Assembly: GCF_003023845.1 (NCBI RefSeq)
Contig: NZ_PYFT01000001.1
Coordinates: 558,001-622,000 of the forward strand
DNA: 64,000 nt
Direction: 5' to 3'
Origin: Adhaeribacter arboris
GTDB lineage: Bacteria > Bacteroidota > Bacteroidia > Cytophagales > Hymenobacteraceae
Position 1 is the stretch's first letter, and every line of letters starts with the position of its first letter. The notes under the pieces are model-generated. The model worked only from the letters and a program-made list of their open reading frames with translations. It ran no database searches and was not told where the DNA came from. Of the stretch, positions 36,293 to 44,710 are shown piece after piece. Both the position numbers and the translations under genes were made by a program.

Positions 36293-37513
36293 ATGCCAGT
36301 AGAATTAAAGCGTCCTTGTCCGGTATGCCAATCGCAAACCGGAAATTTTCTTTATCATCAAGATTTTATTCTGTTTGATGGGCATCCGCTAAGTCAAGGG
36401 TTCGATCTGGTTTATTGCGACAATTGTTACTTTACTTTTGCGGATACCACTGTTACCCAAGCAGATTACGATGAGTACTATACTAACTTATCGCGCTACC
36501 AGGATAATAAAACATCTACCGGCGGCGGAGAATCTAATTACGATTCTATCAGGCTAGATAATGCTGTAAACGACATTGTTCAGGTTGTGCCAAACAAAGA
36601 AGCAAGAATATTAGATATTGGTTGTGCGAATGGAGGGCTTCTAAAACGTTTAAAAGATATTGGTTATAAAAACCTGGTCGGACTTGACCCATCGCCTGTT
36701 TGTGTGGCAAATACCAAATCCCTGACCTGTTTGGAGGCTTATGCTTCCAGTTTGTACCATATTCCTGTTGAATTAGGTAAATTTGATTTAATAATTGTTT
36801 CGCACGTTTTAGAACATTTGTTTGAAGTAGGTGAAGCAGTGTCAGCGTTTGCGGATATTTTAAACGCAAACGGAATATTATATGCGGAATGCCCGGATGC
36901 AGCCAAGTATGATCAGCAAGTTCATGCCCCATTCCAGGAATTCAATACCGAACACATTAATCATTTTTCTTTAATTTCTTTTCAGAATATTTTCTCTTTA
37001 GCAGGTTTTGAGAAAGTAAAAGACGGGCAACGGTTTGTATTAAATCCCTCTGGTTTACCATATGCCGTGGTGTATGGATTTTATGCCAGGAAAGAAGCCC
37101 TGGAAACACCGTCTACTCTAGCCAAGGATCAGGAAGCCTTAGAATCAATTAAGAACTATATCCAGCTTTCTTCCAATATTTTATCTTGTATGGAAAATAA
37201 GATTAGCTTATTAAACCAGGAGCAACAAGAAATTTTAGTGTGGGGCACGGGCCAACTTACCATGAAGCTTTTAGTAAATACTTCTTTAAAAAAGTCAAAA
37301 ATTAAAGGTTTTATTGATTCTAGTCCGGTTAACGAAGGCCGGCAATTACTTAATATTCCTATCCACCATCCTTCCAATATGGCAGATAAAATAAGCCATA
37401 AAGATATTATCCTCGTAACTTCTACTATTTATGAAGATGCTATTAAAGAGGATATTGTTACTTTATATAAATTTACGAACCGAATAGAAGGATTAAAATC
37501 CTGTTTAAACTAG
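36293..37513 (+). CDS. sugar C-methyltransferase-like SAM enzyme with zinc site
   Basis: This 406-residue protein begins with a zinc-binding module (Cys9, Cys12, Cys42, Cys45 in CPVC and YCDNC), followed by the SAM domain (LDIGCANGGLL about 107-117, HVLEHLFE about 165-172). A C-terminal Rossmann-like domain (VWGTGQLTMKLL about 313-324) has the layout of NDP-hexose 3-C-methyltransferases. It probably adds a methyl branch to a nucleotide-linked keto sugar. Its substrate could be the CDP-3,6-dideoxy-4-keto sugar, which fits the operon. This is inference from domain order. Confidence 0.8.
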   Translation: MPVELKRPCPVCQSQTGNFLYHQDFILFDGHPLSQGFDLVYCDNCYFTFADTTVTQADYDEYYTNLSRYQDNKTSTGGGESNYDSIRLDNAVNDIVQVVPNKEARILDIGCANGGLLKRLKDIGYKNLVGLDPSPVCVANTKSLTCLEAYASSLYHIPVELGKFDLIIVSHVLEHLFEVGEAVSAFADILNANGILYAECPDAAKYDQQVHAPFQEFNTEHINHFSLISFQNIFSLAGFEKVKDGQRFVLNPSGLPYAVVYGFYARKEALETPSTLAKDQEALESIKNYIQLSSNILSCMENKISLLNQEQQEILVWGTGQLTMKLLVNTSLKKSKIKGFIDSSPVNEGRQLLNIPIHHPSNMADKISHKDIILVTSTIYEDAIKEDIVTLYKFTNRIEGLKSCLN

Positions 37514-37519
37514 TCTGAC

Positions 37520-38701
37520 ATGATTCTACCGGTAATTGAGGAATTAGAAGCCCAACTTGACTTTTTGTTGAACGAAGATATAAGCAAGGCTGAAAAAAGG
37601 GCTGGTGAAGGTTTTATAAATCTGGCTGCTCAAAAAAAAATAGTATTAATTGGTTCCGGAAACGTAGGTTCTAAGGTACTGCACGTATTACGTGAGCAAA
37701 AGTTTGAGGTAGTTGCCTTTACAGATAATAACCAAGCCAAATGGGGTACAAAAAAAGATGGCCTGGAAATAGTAGCTCCGGAGGTTATAGCGGCAGAATT
37801 TCCGGACGCTTTGTATATTGTATGTATATGGTCGGCAGGCCATTTTTATAAAGATTCAAAAGCACAGTTTACCGCTTTGGGCTGTAAAAATATTATTCAC
37901 TGCGGGCTTGTATTTTGGCAATATCCGCAGCAACTTTTGCCGCATTTTCATTTTGATCTACCGCAAAATTTTTTGAAGCACCGGAATGATATAAAAAGTG
38001 CTTTTAATTTATTCTTTGATCGGGAGTCAAAAAGCCAGTTCCTGGCGCACGTACGCGCCCGCTTATGGCTTGATTTTGAAGGATTACCTACTCCTTTACC
38101 CGTAGCCGAGCAGTATTTTTTGCAGAACGTAATTACAACTTTAGAAGATGAGGTATTATTAGATGGCGGCGCCTACCGCGGCGATACCTTACACGAGTTT
38201 ATTAAAATCTATAATTCTAACTTTAAATCTTATATTGCTTTAGAGCCAGATCCTACTAATCTGAACTACCTAAATAATTATTTAGCGAGTTTGGAACCAG
38301 ATATTGCTAAAAAAGTTTCGGTGTTACCCTATGCTTTGGGTGCCAAAAATGAAACTTTACGGTTTGATGCTTCGGGCGGTACAGGAGCGGCTTTAAGCTC
38401 TACAGGTTCCTTAGAGGTTGCTTGTGTGGCCTTGGATATTGAATTTCCAAACGCCGATATATCCTTTATAAAGTTGGATATTGAAGGGGCCGAACAGGAA
38501 GCCTTAAAAGGAGCTAAAACTATTATACAAAATAATAAGCCGGTAATTGCCGTTTGTATTTATCATATGCCCGATTGCCTTTGGTATATAGCTTTATACT
38601 TACATAGCTTATTACCCGATTATAAGTTTTTTTGCCGGACCTACGACAGCGACGGTTGGGAATTTGTCCTGTACGCAGTTCCGGTTGCCAGAATTAAGTA
38701 G
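37520..38701 (+). CDS. FkbM family methyltransferase with N-terminal Rossmann-like domain
   Basis: This 393-residue protein has an N-terminal Rossmann-like module VLIGSGNVGSKVL (about 42-54) with TDNNQAKWG, then an FkbM methyltransferase domain from about residue 200: LLDGGAYRGDT (213-223), ALEPDPTN and the conserved FIKLDIEGAEQEALKGA. FkbM enzymes O-methylate sugars or lipids. The N-terminal module resembles the C-terminal module of the previous gene. It starts six bases after that gene. The target hydroxyl is unknown. Confidence 0.84.
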   Translation: MILPVIEELEAQLDFLLNEDISKAEKRAGEGFINLAAQKKIVLIGSGNVGSKVLHVLREQKFEVVAFTDNNQAKWGTKKDGLEIVAPEVIAAEFPDALYIVCIWSAGHFYKDSKAQFTALGCKNIIHCGLVFWQYPQQLLPHFHFDLPQNFLKHRNDIKSAFNLFFDRESKSQFLAHVRARLWLDFEGLPTPLPVAEQYFLQNVITTLEDEVLLDGGAYRGDTLHEFIKIYNSNFKSYIALEPDPTNLNYLNNYLASLEPDIAKKVSVLPYALGAKNETLRFDASGGTGAALSSTGSLEVACVALDIEFPNADISFIKLDIEGAEQEALKGAKTIIQNNKPVIAVCIYHMPDCLWYIALYLHSLLPDYKFFCRTYDSDGWEFVLYAVPVARIK

Positions 38702-38720
38702 ATTTTACGATTAAATAAGA

Positions 38721-40529
38721 ATGATTAAACTATCAGATTTTATTTTTAAGTATTTAGCCGATAAGGGAGTTTCCGATATTTTTCTGGTTACGGGTGGCGG
38801 TGCGATGCACTTGAATGATTCTATTGGGAAAGAAAAAAGAATTAATTATATCTGTAATCACCATGAGCAGGCCTCTGCCATGGCTGCCGAAGGTTACGCG
38901 CGCGTAAAAAATTCGGTAGGAGTGGTAAACGTTACTTCCGGGCCGGGTGGCATTAATGCTCTTAATGGGGTTTTTGGCGCCTGGACCGACTCTATTCCGC
39001 TTTTAGTTTTATCCGGCCAGGTAAAACGGGAAACTTTAATGTCGGGGTACAACATACCGGGGTTGCGGCAATTAGGCGATCAGGAAGTAGATATTATCCG
39101 GATGGTGCAAGGTATAACTAAGTACGCCGTGCTGGTTACAGAGCCTAACTCTATTAAATACCATTTGCAAAGAGCTTTACACCTGGCTATGGCTGGTCGT
39201 CCCGGTCCTTGTTGGCTCGATATACCTGTGGATGTACAGGGAAGTATGATTAACGAGGAAGACCTTTTCGAGTATGATAAGAAAGAAGATGAAATTGCTT
39301 TTGACTTAACCAACTTACCAGGCTATTGTCTGCGGGTTATTCAAAAAATAAAAGATTCAGAAAGGCCGGCCTTAGTGGTAAGTACCGGCATTCGTTTAGC
39401 CGGAGCCACCGATTTATTAGAACAGGTAGCCGATAAATTAGGTATTCCGGTAACAACCGCCTGGTCCCACGATGTTTTTCCGCACGACCATCCTTTGTAC
39501 TGCGGTAAACAAGGCACTATTGGCGATCGGCCGGGTAATTTTACGGTTCAAAATGCCGATACCGTATTAATAGTAGGAAGCCGGATGCCCATCCGGCAGG
39601 TGAGTTATAATTGGGATAATTTTGCCCGTTGTGCGTACAAAATACAAGTGGATGTGGACCTGGCCGAGCTAAGTAAACCTACTTTTAAGGTAGACCTGCC
39701 CCTGCACTACGATGCCAAAGTATTTTTAGAGGAAATGAATCGCCAACTGGATCAATTAAACTACGATGCCTCTAAGTTTGAATCATGGCTTAACTGGTGT
39801 AAACAAAGAGTAGAGAAGTACCCGGTTTTGCAGGCCAAACACATTAATGGAAGTGAAAATTTAAACCCTTATTACTTTTTACATACTCTTAACCGGCAGC
39901 TTAACGAAAAAGATGTAATTGTTTGCGGCGATGCTACTGCTTGTATTGTTACTTTTCAAACTTCTTATATTGTTAAAGGTCAGCGGCTTTTTAGTAATTC
40001 TGGTTCTGCTTCCATGGGTTATGATCTTCCGGCGGCGATTGGTGCAGCTGTAGCCAATAAAGGGCAGCGTATTATTTGTTTAGCGGGCGATGGCAGCATT
40101 CAAATGAATATTCAGGAACTTCAAACGGTAGTTCATTACCAATTGCCCATTAAAATTTTTGTTTTAAATAATGGCGGTTACTTGTCTATTAAATCAACCC
40201 AAAACAGCTTTTTTAAACAAGCGGTAGGTAGTGGCCCCGAAAGTGGCGTAAGTTTCCCTAACATGGAGAAAATTGGCAATGCCTACAGTATTCCGTCGTT
40301 CCGGATAGAAGGAAACAATTTTAAAGATACGCTTGAAAAGGTATTAGCTGCCGAGGGACCCGCTTTGGTTAACGTTATTTTAGATGAGCAACAATTATTT
40401 GAGCCTAAACTAAGTTCCAAACAATTGCCCGACGGTCGGATGGTTTCTGCGCCCTTGGAAGATATGTTCCCTTTTCTGGAAAAAGAAGATCTGATGCAAA
40501 ACCTACTTATTCCGGCTATTGAGTTCTAA
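38721..40529 (+). CDS. thiamine-diphosphate enzyme, acetolactate-synthase-like (YerE candidate)
   Basis: This 602-residue ThDP enzyme has three domains. Activating Glu49 lies in NHHEQASAMAAEGYAR, the central domain carries the SGQVK region, and a C-terminal ThDP motif reads GDGSIQMN then NNGGYLS. It resembles acetolactate synthase, but its location after rfbFGH matches YerE, the ThDP enzyme that adds a pyruvate-derived acetyl branch to CDP-3,6-dideoxy-4-keto-glucose in yersiniose synthesis. An ordinary metabolic acetolactate synthase is unlikely here. YerE identity is inferred and needs a phylogeny. Confidence 0.8.
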   Translation: MIKLSDFIFKYLADKGVSDIFLVTGGGAMHLNDSIGKEKRINYICNHHEQASAMAAEGYARVKNSVGVVNVTSGPGGINALNGVFGAWTDSIPLLVLSGQVKRETLMSGYNIPGLRQLGDQEVDIIRMVQGITKYAVLVTEPNSIKYHLQRALHLAMAGRPGPCWLDIPVDVQGSMINEEDLFEYDKKEDEIAFDLTNLPGYCLRVIQKIKDSERPALVVSTGIRLAGATDLLEQVADKLGIPVTTAWSHDVFPHDHPLYCGKQGTIGDRPGNFTVQNADTVLIVGSRMPIRQVSYNWDNFARCAYKIQVDVDLAELSKPTFKVDLPLHYDAKVFLEEMNRQLDQLNYDASKFESWLNWCKQRVEKYPVLQAKHINGSENLNPYYFLHTLNRQLNEKDVIVCGDATACIVTFQTSYIVKGQRLFSNSGSASMGYDLPAAIGAAVANKGQRIICLAGDGSIQMNIQELQTVVHYQLPIKIFVLNNGGYLSIKSTQNSFFKQAVGSGPESGVSFPNMEKIGNAYSIPSFRIEGNNFKDTLEKVLAAEGPALVNVILDEQQLFEPKLSSKQLPDGRMVSAPLEDMFPFLEKEDLMQNLLIPAIEF

Positions 40530-40530
40530 G

Positions 40531-41171
40531 ATGATATTCCAAAATATTATTTTTGATTTAGACGGTACTATAATAGATTCTTTTCCGGGCATAGAGCAGG
40601 CATACCAGCAAGCCCTGCTTCATGTCTTGCCGGATAGAATCGTGCCCGATATTAAAAATCTGATTGGGCCTCCCATTCATAAAATATTTGCTCTTTCCTT
40701 ACAACTCGATGATGAAGTTATTTTAGCCGAGTTAGTGAGAGAGTTTAAAATTGCTTACGATACCATTTGCTGGAAAAACACTTTGGTCTATGAAGGTGTA
40801 ATAAATACGCTTGAGCAATTAAAAAAGAGAAACATAATTTATTTATTGTAACGAACAAAAGGCAGGTACCAAGCTTAAAAATTTTAAACTATTTCAACTT
40901 AGCCGATTATTTTACCGAAATTATTTCTCCGGATTCATATTCAGCCAACTTTACCGTAAAAAAGCAAACTTTATCTTTTTTAATGAATAAGTATCAAATG
41001 CCGGCTAAAAAAACTATTTTTGTCGGCGATTCAGAAGATGATAGAGAGGCTGCAGCGTCAAATAACATAGATTTTGTAGCAGCTGTATACGGATACGGCA
41101 AAGCATATACAAACCAGGTTTATAGCATAAACCATCCGGAACAATTACTTACATTGATATTTAATAATTAA
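40531..41171 (+). pseudogene. HAD phosphatase interrupted by a single-base frameshift
   Basis: The ATG at 40531 starts DLDGTIIDSF (motif I) and runs to a TAA at 40849-40851. The protein continues in the +1-shifted frame with VTNKRQVPSL and then VGDSEDDREAA (motif IV), ending at 41171. Adding one base near 40846-40848 restores an uninterrupted HAD phosphatase of about 214 residues. All HAD motifs are otherwise present. It lies between the YerE-like enzyme and the NeuB-like synthase, so it may once have dephosphorylated a higher-sugar phosphate. A sequencing error is possible. The TTG at 40519 is not the start. Confidence 0.82.
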
Positions 41172-41177
41172 TTTTTC

Positions 41178-42272
41178 ATGATTAATACAAATATATTCGA
41201 AGATCTATTTGTCCTGGAAATGGCAAATAACCATTGGGGAAGTGTAGAGCGGGGATTGAAAATAATCAATGATTTTGCCAAGATTGTTCGGTTTAACAAT
41301 GTTAAAGCCGCTATAAAATTACAGTTCCGGGATGTAGATAATTTTATTCATAAAGATTTTAAGAACCGTACCGATATCCGGTACATTAAAAAGACTTTAG
41401 ACACCAAATTATCCCGGGAAGAATATGGTACTTTAGTCGATGCTATTCGTAAAAGTGGTTGTATTCCCATGTCTACTCCTTTCGACGAGGCTTCCGTAGA
41501 CTTATGCGCAGAATTAAACATTCCTATCATTAAAATTGCCAGTTCTGATTTAAATGACTGGCCTTTGATTGAGAAAATAGCGAAAACTAAAAAACCAGTT
41601 ATTGTTTCTACGGGTGGTTCGTCCTTAAAAGATATGGACGATTTTGTTACTTTTTTTACGAACCGTAATATTCCGTTGGCCATTAACCATTGCGTTTCTA
41701 TTTATCCAGCCGAGGATTATGAATTAGAATTAAATCAAATTGATTTTTTAAAGAATCGTTATCCTGATTTAGTAATTGGGTATTCCACGCATGAATATAC
41801 CGATTGGACTTCTTCTATTATGATGGCTTACGCCAAAGGTGCCCGTACGTTTGAACGGCACATTGATATTGAAAGCGACGGAATACCGGTTTCTCCTTAC
41901 TGTACTTTACCTCATCAGGCTGATACCTGGTTTAAAGCATTTAACAAAGCCAAAGAAATGTGTGGCGCACCGGGAATATCCAAAAGAAATCCACCAGAGA
42001 AAGAAATTAAATATTTAGATGCATTAGTAAGAGGAGTGTATGCTAAACGGACTCTTGAAAAAGGGTATACCATTACGCATGAAAATGTAGAGAAAGATTT
42101 TTATTTATCTATTCCTTTACAAAAAGGGCAGCTTTCTTGCCGGGAGTTAATGTCGGGGGAGACCTTACTTACCGATTTACAGGTCGACCAAGCCGTTAAA
42201 ATAGATGATATTGATTCTCCGTATGCCGGTAATGAATCTTTAAAAAACATTATCTACAAAAGAGGATTATAA
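41178..42272 (+). CDS. NeuB-superfamily synthase, divergent type
   Basis: This 364-residue protein has a TIM barrel with LEMANNHWGS (13-22), KLQFRDVDN, MSTPFDEASVD, YSTHEYTDWTS and ERHIDIESDG, then a C-terminal SAF-like domain with RGVYAKRTLEKGYTITHENV. It condenses PEP with a sugar to make a nonulosonate-like sugar. It differs from the pseI product at 12.3 kb. The HAD gene directly before it suggests a phosphorylated substrate, as in the N-acetylneuraminate 9-phosphate route. A perfect terminator follows at 42291. Confidence 0.82.
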   Translation: MINTNIFEDLFVLEMANNHWGSVERGLKIINDFAKIVRFNNVKAAIKLQFRDVDNFIHKDFKNRTDIRYIKKTLDTKLSREEYGTLVDAIRKSGCIPMSTPFDEASVDLCAELNIPIIKIASSDLNDWPLIEKIAKTKKPVIVSTGGSSLKDMDDFVTFFTNRNIPLAINHCVSIYPAEDYELELNQIDFLKNRYPDLVIGYSTHEYTDWTSSIMMAYAKGARTFERHIDIESDGIPVSPYCTLPHQADTWFKAFNKAKEMCGAPGISKRNPPEKEIKYLDALVRGVYAKRTLEKGYTITHENVEKDFYLSIPLQKGQLSCRELMSGETLLTDLQVDQAVKIDDIDSPYAGNESLKNIIYKRGL

Positions 42273-42290
42273 TTTTATTATAATTTATTG

Positions 42291-42329
42291 AAATGGAATC
42301 TATTATGCGGTAGATTCCATTTATTTTTT
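42291..42329 (+). terminator. terminator-like hairpin after the NeuB-like gene
   Basis: A perfect 12-bp inverted repeat (42291-42302 with 42311-42322) is followed by ATTTTTTC. It lies only 23 bases before the TTG start of the flippase gene, so it may end the CDP-sugar transcript or attenuate the next one. Confidence 0.75.
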
Positions 42330-42351
42330 CATTCTATTTTACTAAATTGTC

Positions 42352-43698
42352 TTGATACTTAGATTAATAAAGAAAACAGGATTCAATAAGACGATTGCTT
42401 TCACCGTTGCTGGCAAGAGTGTAAGCATTCTTGGAAGTGTTCTCATTATTGTTCTTATATCTTATTTTCTTAGTAGCAAAGAACAAGGCTTTTATTATAC
42501 ATTTGGTAGTATTACTGCCCTGCAGGTTTTCTTTGAATTAGGGCTTTCCTACGTAATCATCCATTTTGCCAGTTATGAAACTGCCTGGCTAACCTGGAAC
42601 AATAACATCTTTGAAGGTGATTTTAAAGCAAAGTCACGTTTGTCTTCGCTATTACATTTCACTGTAAAATGGTATCGAATAGTTTCAATTTGTTTGGTTT
42701 TATTGCTTTTACCTTTAGGTTGGTTTTTTTTCTCGGCTAATCAAGCAAATACAGAACAGGTTAATTGGTTAGGACCTTGGATTCTATTATGCATTAGTAC
42801 GGCCTTATTTCTATTTATTACTCCTGTTTTTTCTTTTCTGGAAGGCTGTGGTAAAGTAAAAGAAGTGGCGCTTTATCGTGTATATCAAAGTTTATCAAAT
42901 TATATTTTTATTGGCTTTTCCCTGGCATTAGGACTCCGGCTATATGCTTTAGGCGTAGGAGTAGCTATTTCTTTCCTATCGGGTTTAATTTGGTTAAATC
43001 TTAAATCTAACCGCATCTTTTTAAAAGATATCTGGGTTTCTAAAATCTCAGATTATAAAATTAACTGGCAGCAGGAAATTTTACCCTTTCAATGGAAAAT
43101 TGCGATAAGCTGGTTGAGTGGATATTTAATTTTTCAATTATTCAACCCGGTTTTATTCACTTTTCAAAGTGCTGCGGTTGCTGGTCAAATGGGAATAAGT
43201 TTAGCTGCTTTTAATGGCGTGTCTTTAGTAGCAATGGCATGGGTTAACACTAAAATACCGGTTTTTTCTGTTCTAATTGCTAAGAAAGAATTTGAAGAAC
43301 TAGATCGAATCTTTTTTAAAGCCGCCATTCAATCTTTGGTTGTTGTTGCTTTCGCCTCTTTTACCTTAGTAGCCGTTATTTACTTTTTGCAAAGTTTGGA
43401 TATTTCAATTAGTACCCGGTTTCTTCCCATTAAACTATTAGCTATTTTAGGTTTTATAAACATTTTAAATCAGATTACTTTTTGCCAGGCAATTTATTTG
43501 AGGGCTCATAAGAAAGAACCGTTTTTATTAAATTCGGTAGTGGGATCTATCTTAACTGGTATAAGTACCTACGTGGCTGGTCGTTATTTTGGTGTAGAAA
43601 CAGTAGTGGTAATGTACTTTTTATTAAATCTGGTTGTTGGCTTACCCTGGAATAGTTATACTTTCCTGCATAAAAGAAAAGCTTGGCATAGTTATTAG
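42352..43698 (+). CDS. oligosaccharide flippase (Wzx-like)
   Basis: This 448-residue polytopic protein has about 11-12 hydrophobic segments spread along its length. The N-terminal KSVSILGSVLIIVLISYFL and FELGLSYVIIHFA segments suit the MOP-superfamily flippase group. The only start found is TTG at 42352, immediately after the terminator-like hairpin and with a TAA in frame seven bases upstream. No ATG is nearby. It should carry lipid-linked repeat units to the periplasmic face. Confidence 0.76.
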   Translation: MILRLIKKTGFNKTIAFTVAGKSVSILGSVLIIVLISYFLSSKEQGFYYTFGSITALQVFFELGLSYVIIHFASYETAWLTWNNNIFEGDFKAKSRLSSLLHFTVKWYRIVSICLVLLLLPLGWFFFSANQANTEQVNWLGPWILLCISTALFLFITPVFSFLEGCGKVKEVALYRVYQSLSNYIFIGFSLALGLRLYALGVGVAISFLSGLIWLNLKSNRIFLKDIWVSKISDYKINWQQEILPFQWKIAISWLSGYLIFQLFNPVLFTFQSAAVAGQMGISLAAFNGVSLVAMAWVNTKIPVFSVLIAKKEFEELDRIFFKAAIQSLVVVAFASFTLVAVIYFLQSLDISISTRFLPIKLLAILGFINILNQITFCQAIYLRAHKKEPFLLNSVVGSILTGISTYVAGRYFGVETVVVMYFLLNLVVGLPWNSYTFLHKRKAWHSY

Positions 43699-43731
43699 CC
43701 TAATTAAATTTTTCCAAGCGAAAATTTACCT

Positions 43732-44676
43732 ATGGAAGAACTCGTGTTAATGTCTAAATATAAGAAGTTAGCTCAAAAATTAGAATTAGTTCTTTTTACT
43801 TACAATCGTGCGCAATTTCTAGATCATGCTTTAACCCAGTTGCGGGGTTGCCCTTTTTATTTTTGCAAAATCACCATCCTGGATAATTGTTCCACTGACG
43901 AAACTCCAGAAGTAGTTCAGCGGCATATATCCTGTTTCCCTAATATGGTTTATGAAAGAAATAAACTCAATATTGGGGGTAATGCTAATATACTAAGAGC
44001 GGCCGAAAAAAGTAACGGCCTGTATACCTGGCTCATCTGCGACGATGATGAATTCGACTTTACTAATTGTGATGATGTTATTGATGTTGTATTAGAAGAA
44101 AAGGTAGATTTGATACACATGGGAGGGCATGGTATTAAACCTTGGCAACCAGCCGGAATTACTGCTACGCCCAAAGAATTAATGACTATGGGTTACCATT
44201 TTGTTAATAATGCTAGTTTTGTGCCTGCTGGTTTGTTTCGTACGCAAGTATTCTACGATAGCCTGGACGCAGCCTACCAGAATATTCGTAACTGGTACCC
44301 ACATTTGGTCTATGCTTTTAAATTTTATACAGAAAACAAGCCTATCTATTTGGCCAAGAACCGGATTGTAACGGCTTCAGTTGGACGTGCCGGCTATAAT
44401 TATGATGATTGGCTCGACCGCTGGGTAAACACAAGCTTTTTAATGAAGCAATTTTCGGATAGAAGAAAAGCCTTTTTTGATGTATATAACGGAGAAAAGA
44501 AGTTAATTACTTTAGCAAGACTTACCCTGCATGCTTTTAAGAAAAAAATAAGTTTCTTCTCCTTATTCAAAGTATTTTACTTATACTCCGTTCCGGGTTT
44601 ATTAGCGAGTATATTCTATTTAGCAGGTATTGGACTTCTGTATCCATTTATTAAAAATATAGAAAAAAAAGATTAA
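43732..44676 (+). CDS. glycosyltransferase family 2 protein
   Basis: This 314-residue GT2 enzyme has the LVLFTYNRAQFLDHAL opening, ILDNCSTDET, NIGGNANILRA and the DDDE motif in LICDDDEFDF for metal and donor binding. The C-terminus is hydrophobic (about 282-308), probably one or two membrane segments. It starts 33 bases after the flippase. An ATG at residue 7 (43750) is an alternative start. It likely adds one sugar of the repeat unit. The donor is unknown. Confidence 0.86.
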   Translation: MEELVLMSKYKKLAQKLELVLFTYNRAQFLDHALTQLRGCPFYFCKITILDNCSTDETPEVVQRHISCFPNMVYERNKLNIGGNANILRAAEKSNGLYTWLICDDDEFDFTNCDDVIDVVLEEKVDLIHMGGHGIKPWQPAGITATPKELMTMGYHFVNNASFVPAGLFRTQVFYDSLDAAYQNIRNWYPHLVYAFKFYTENKPIYLAKNRIVTASVGRAGYNYDDWLDRWVNTSFLMKQFSDRRKAFFDVYNGEKKLITLARLTLHAFKKKISFFSLFKVFYLYSVPGLLASIFYLAGIGLLYPFIKNIEKKD

Positions 44677-44710
44677 ACCAGATGTTGGTTTAGCTTTTAA
44701 AAAAGTATTT

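Noticed and set aside
38721-40529. Plain biosynthetic acetolactate synthase (IlvB)
   Set aside because: No small subunit or ilv gene is nearby, and the location inside a CDP-sugar operon fits a sugar-modifying role better.
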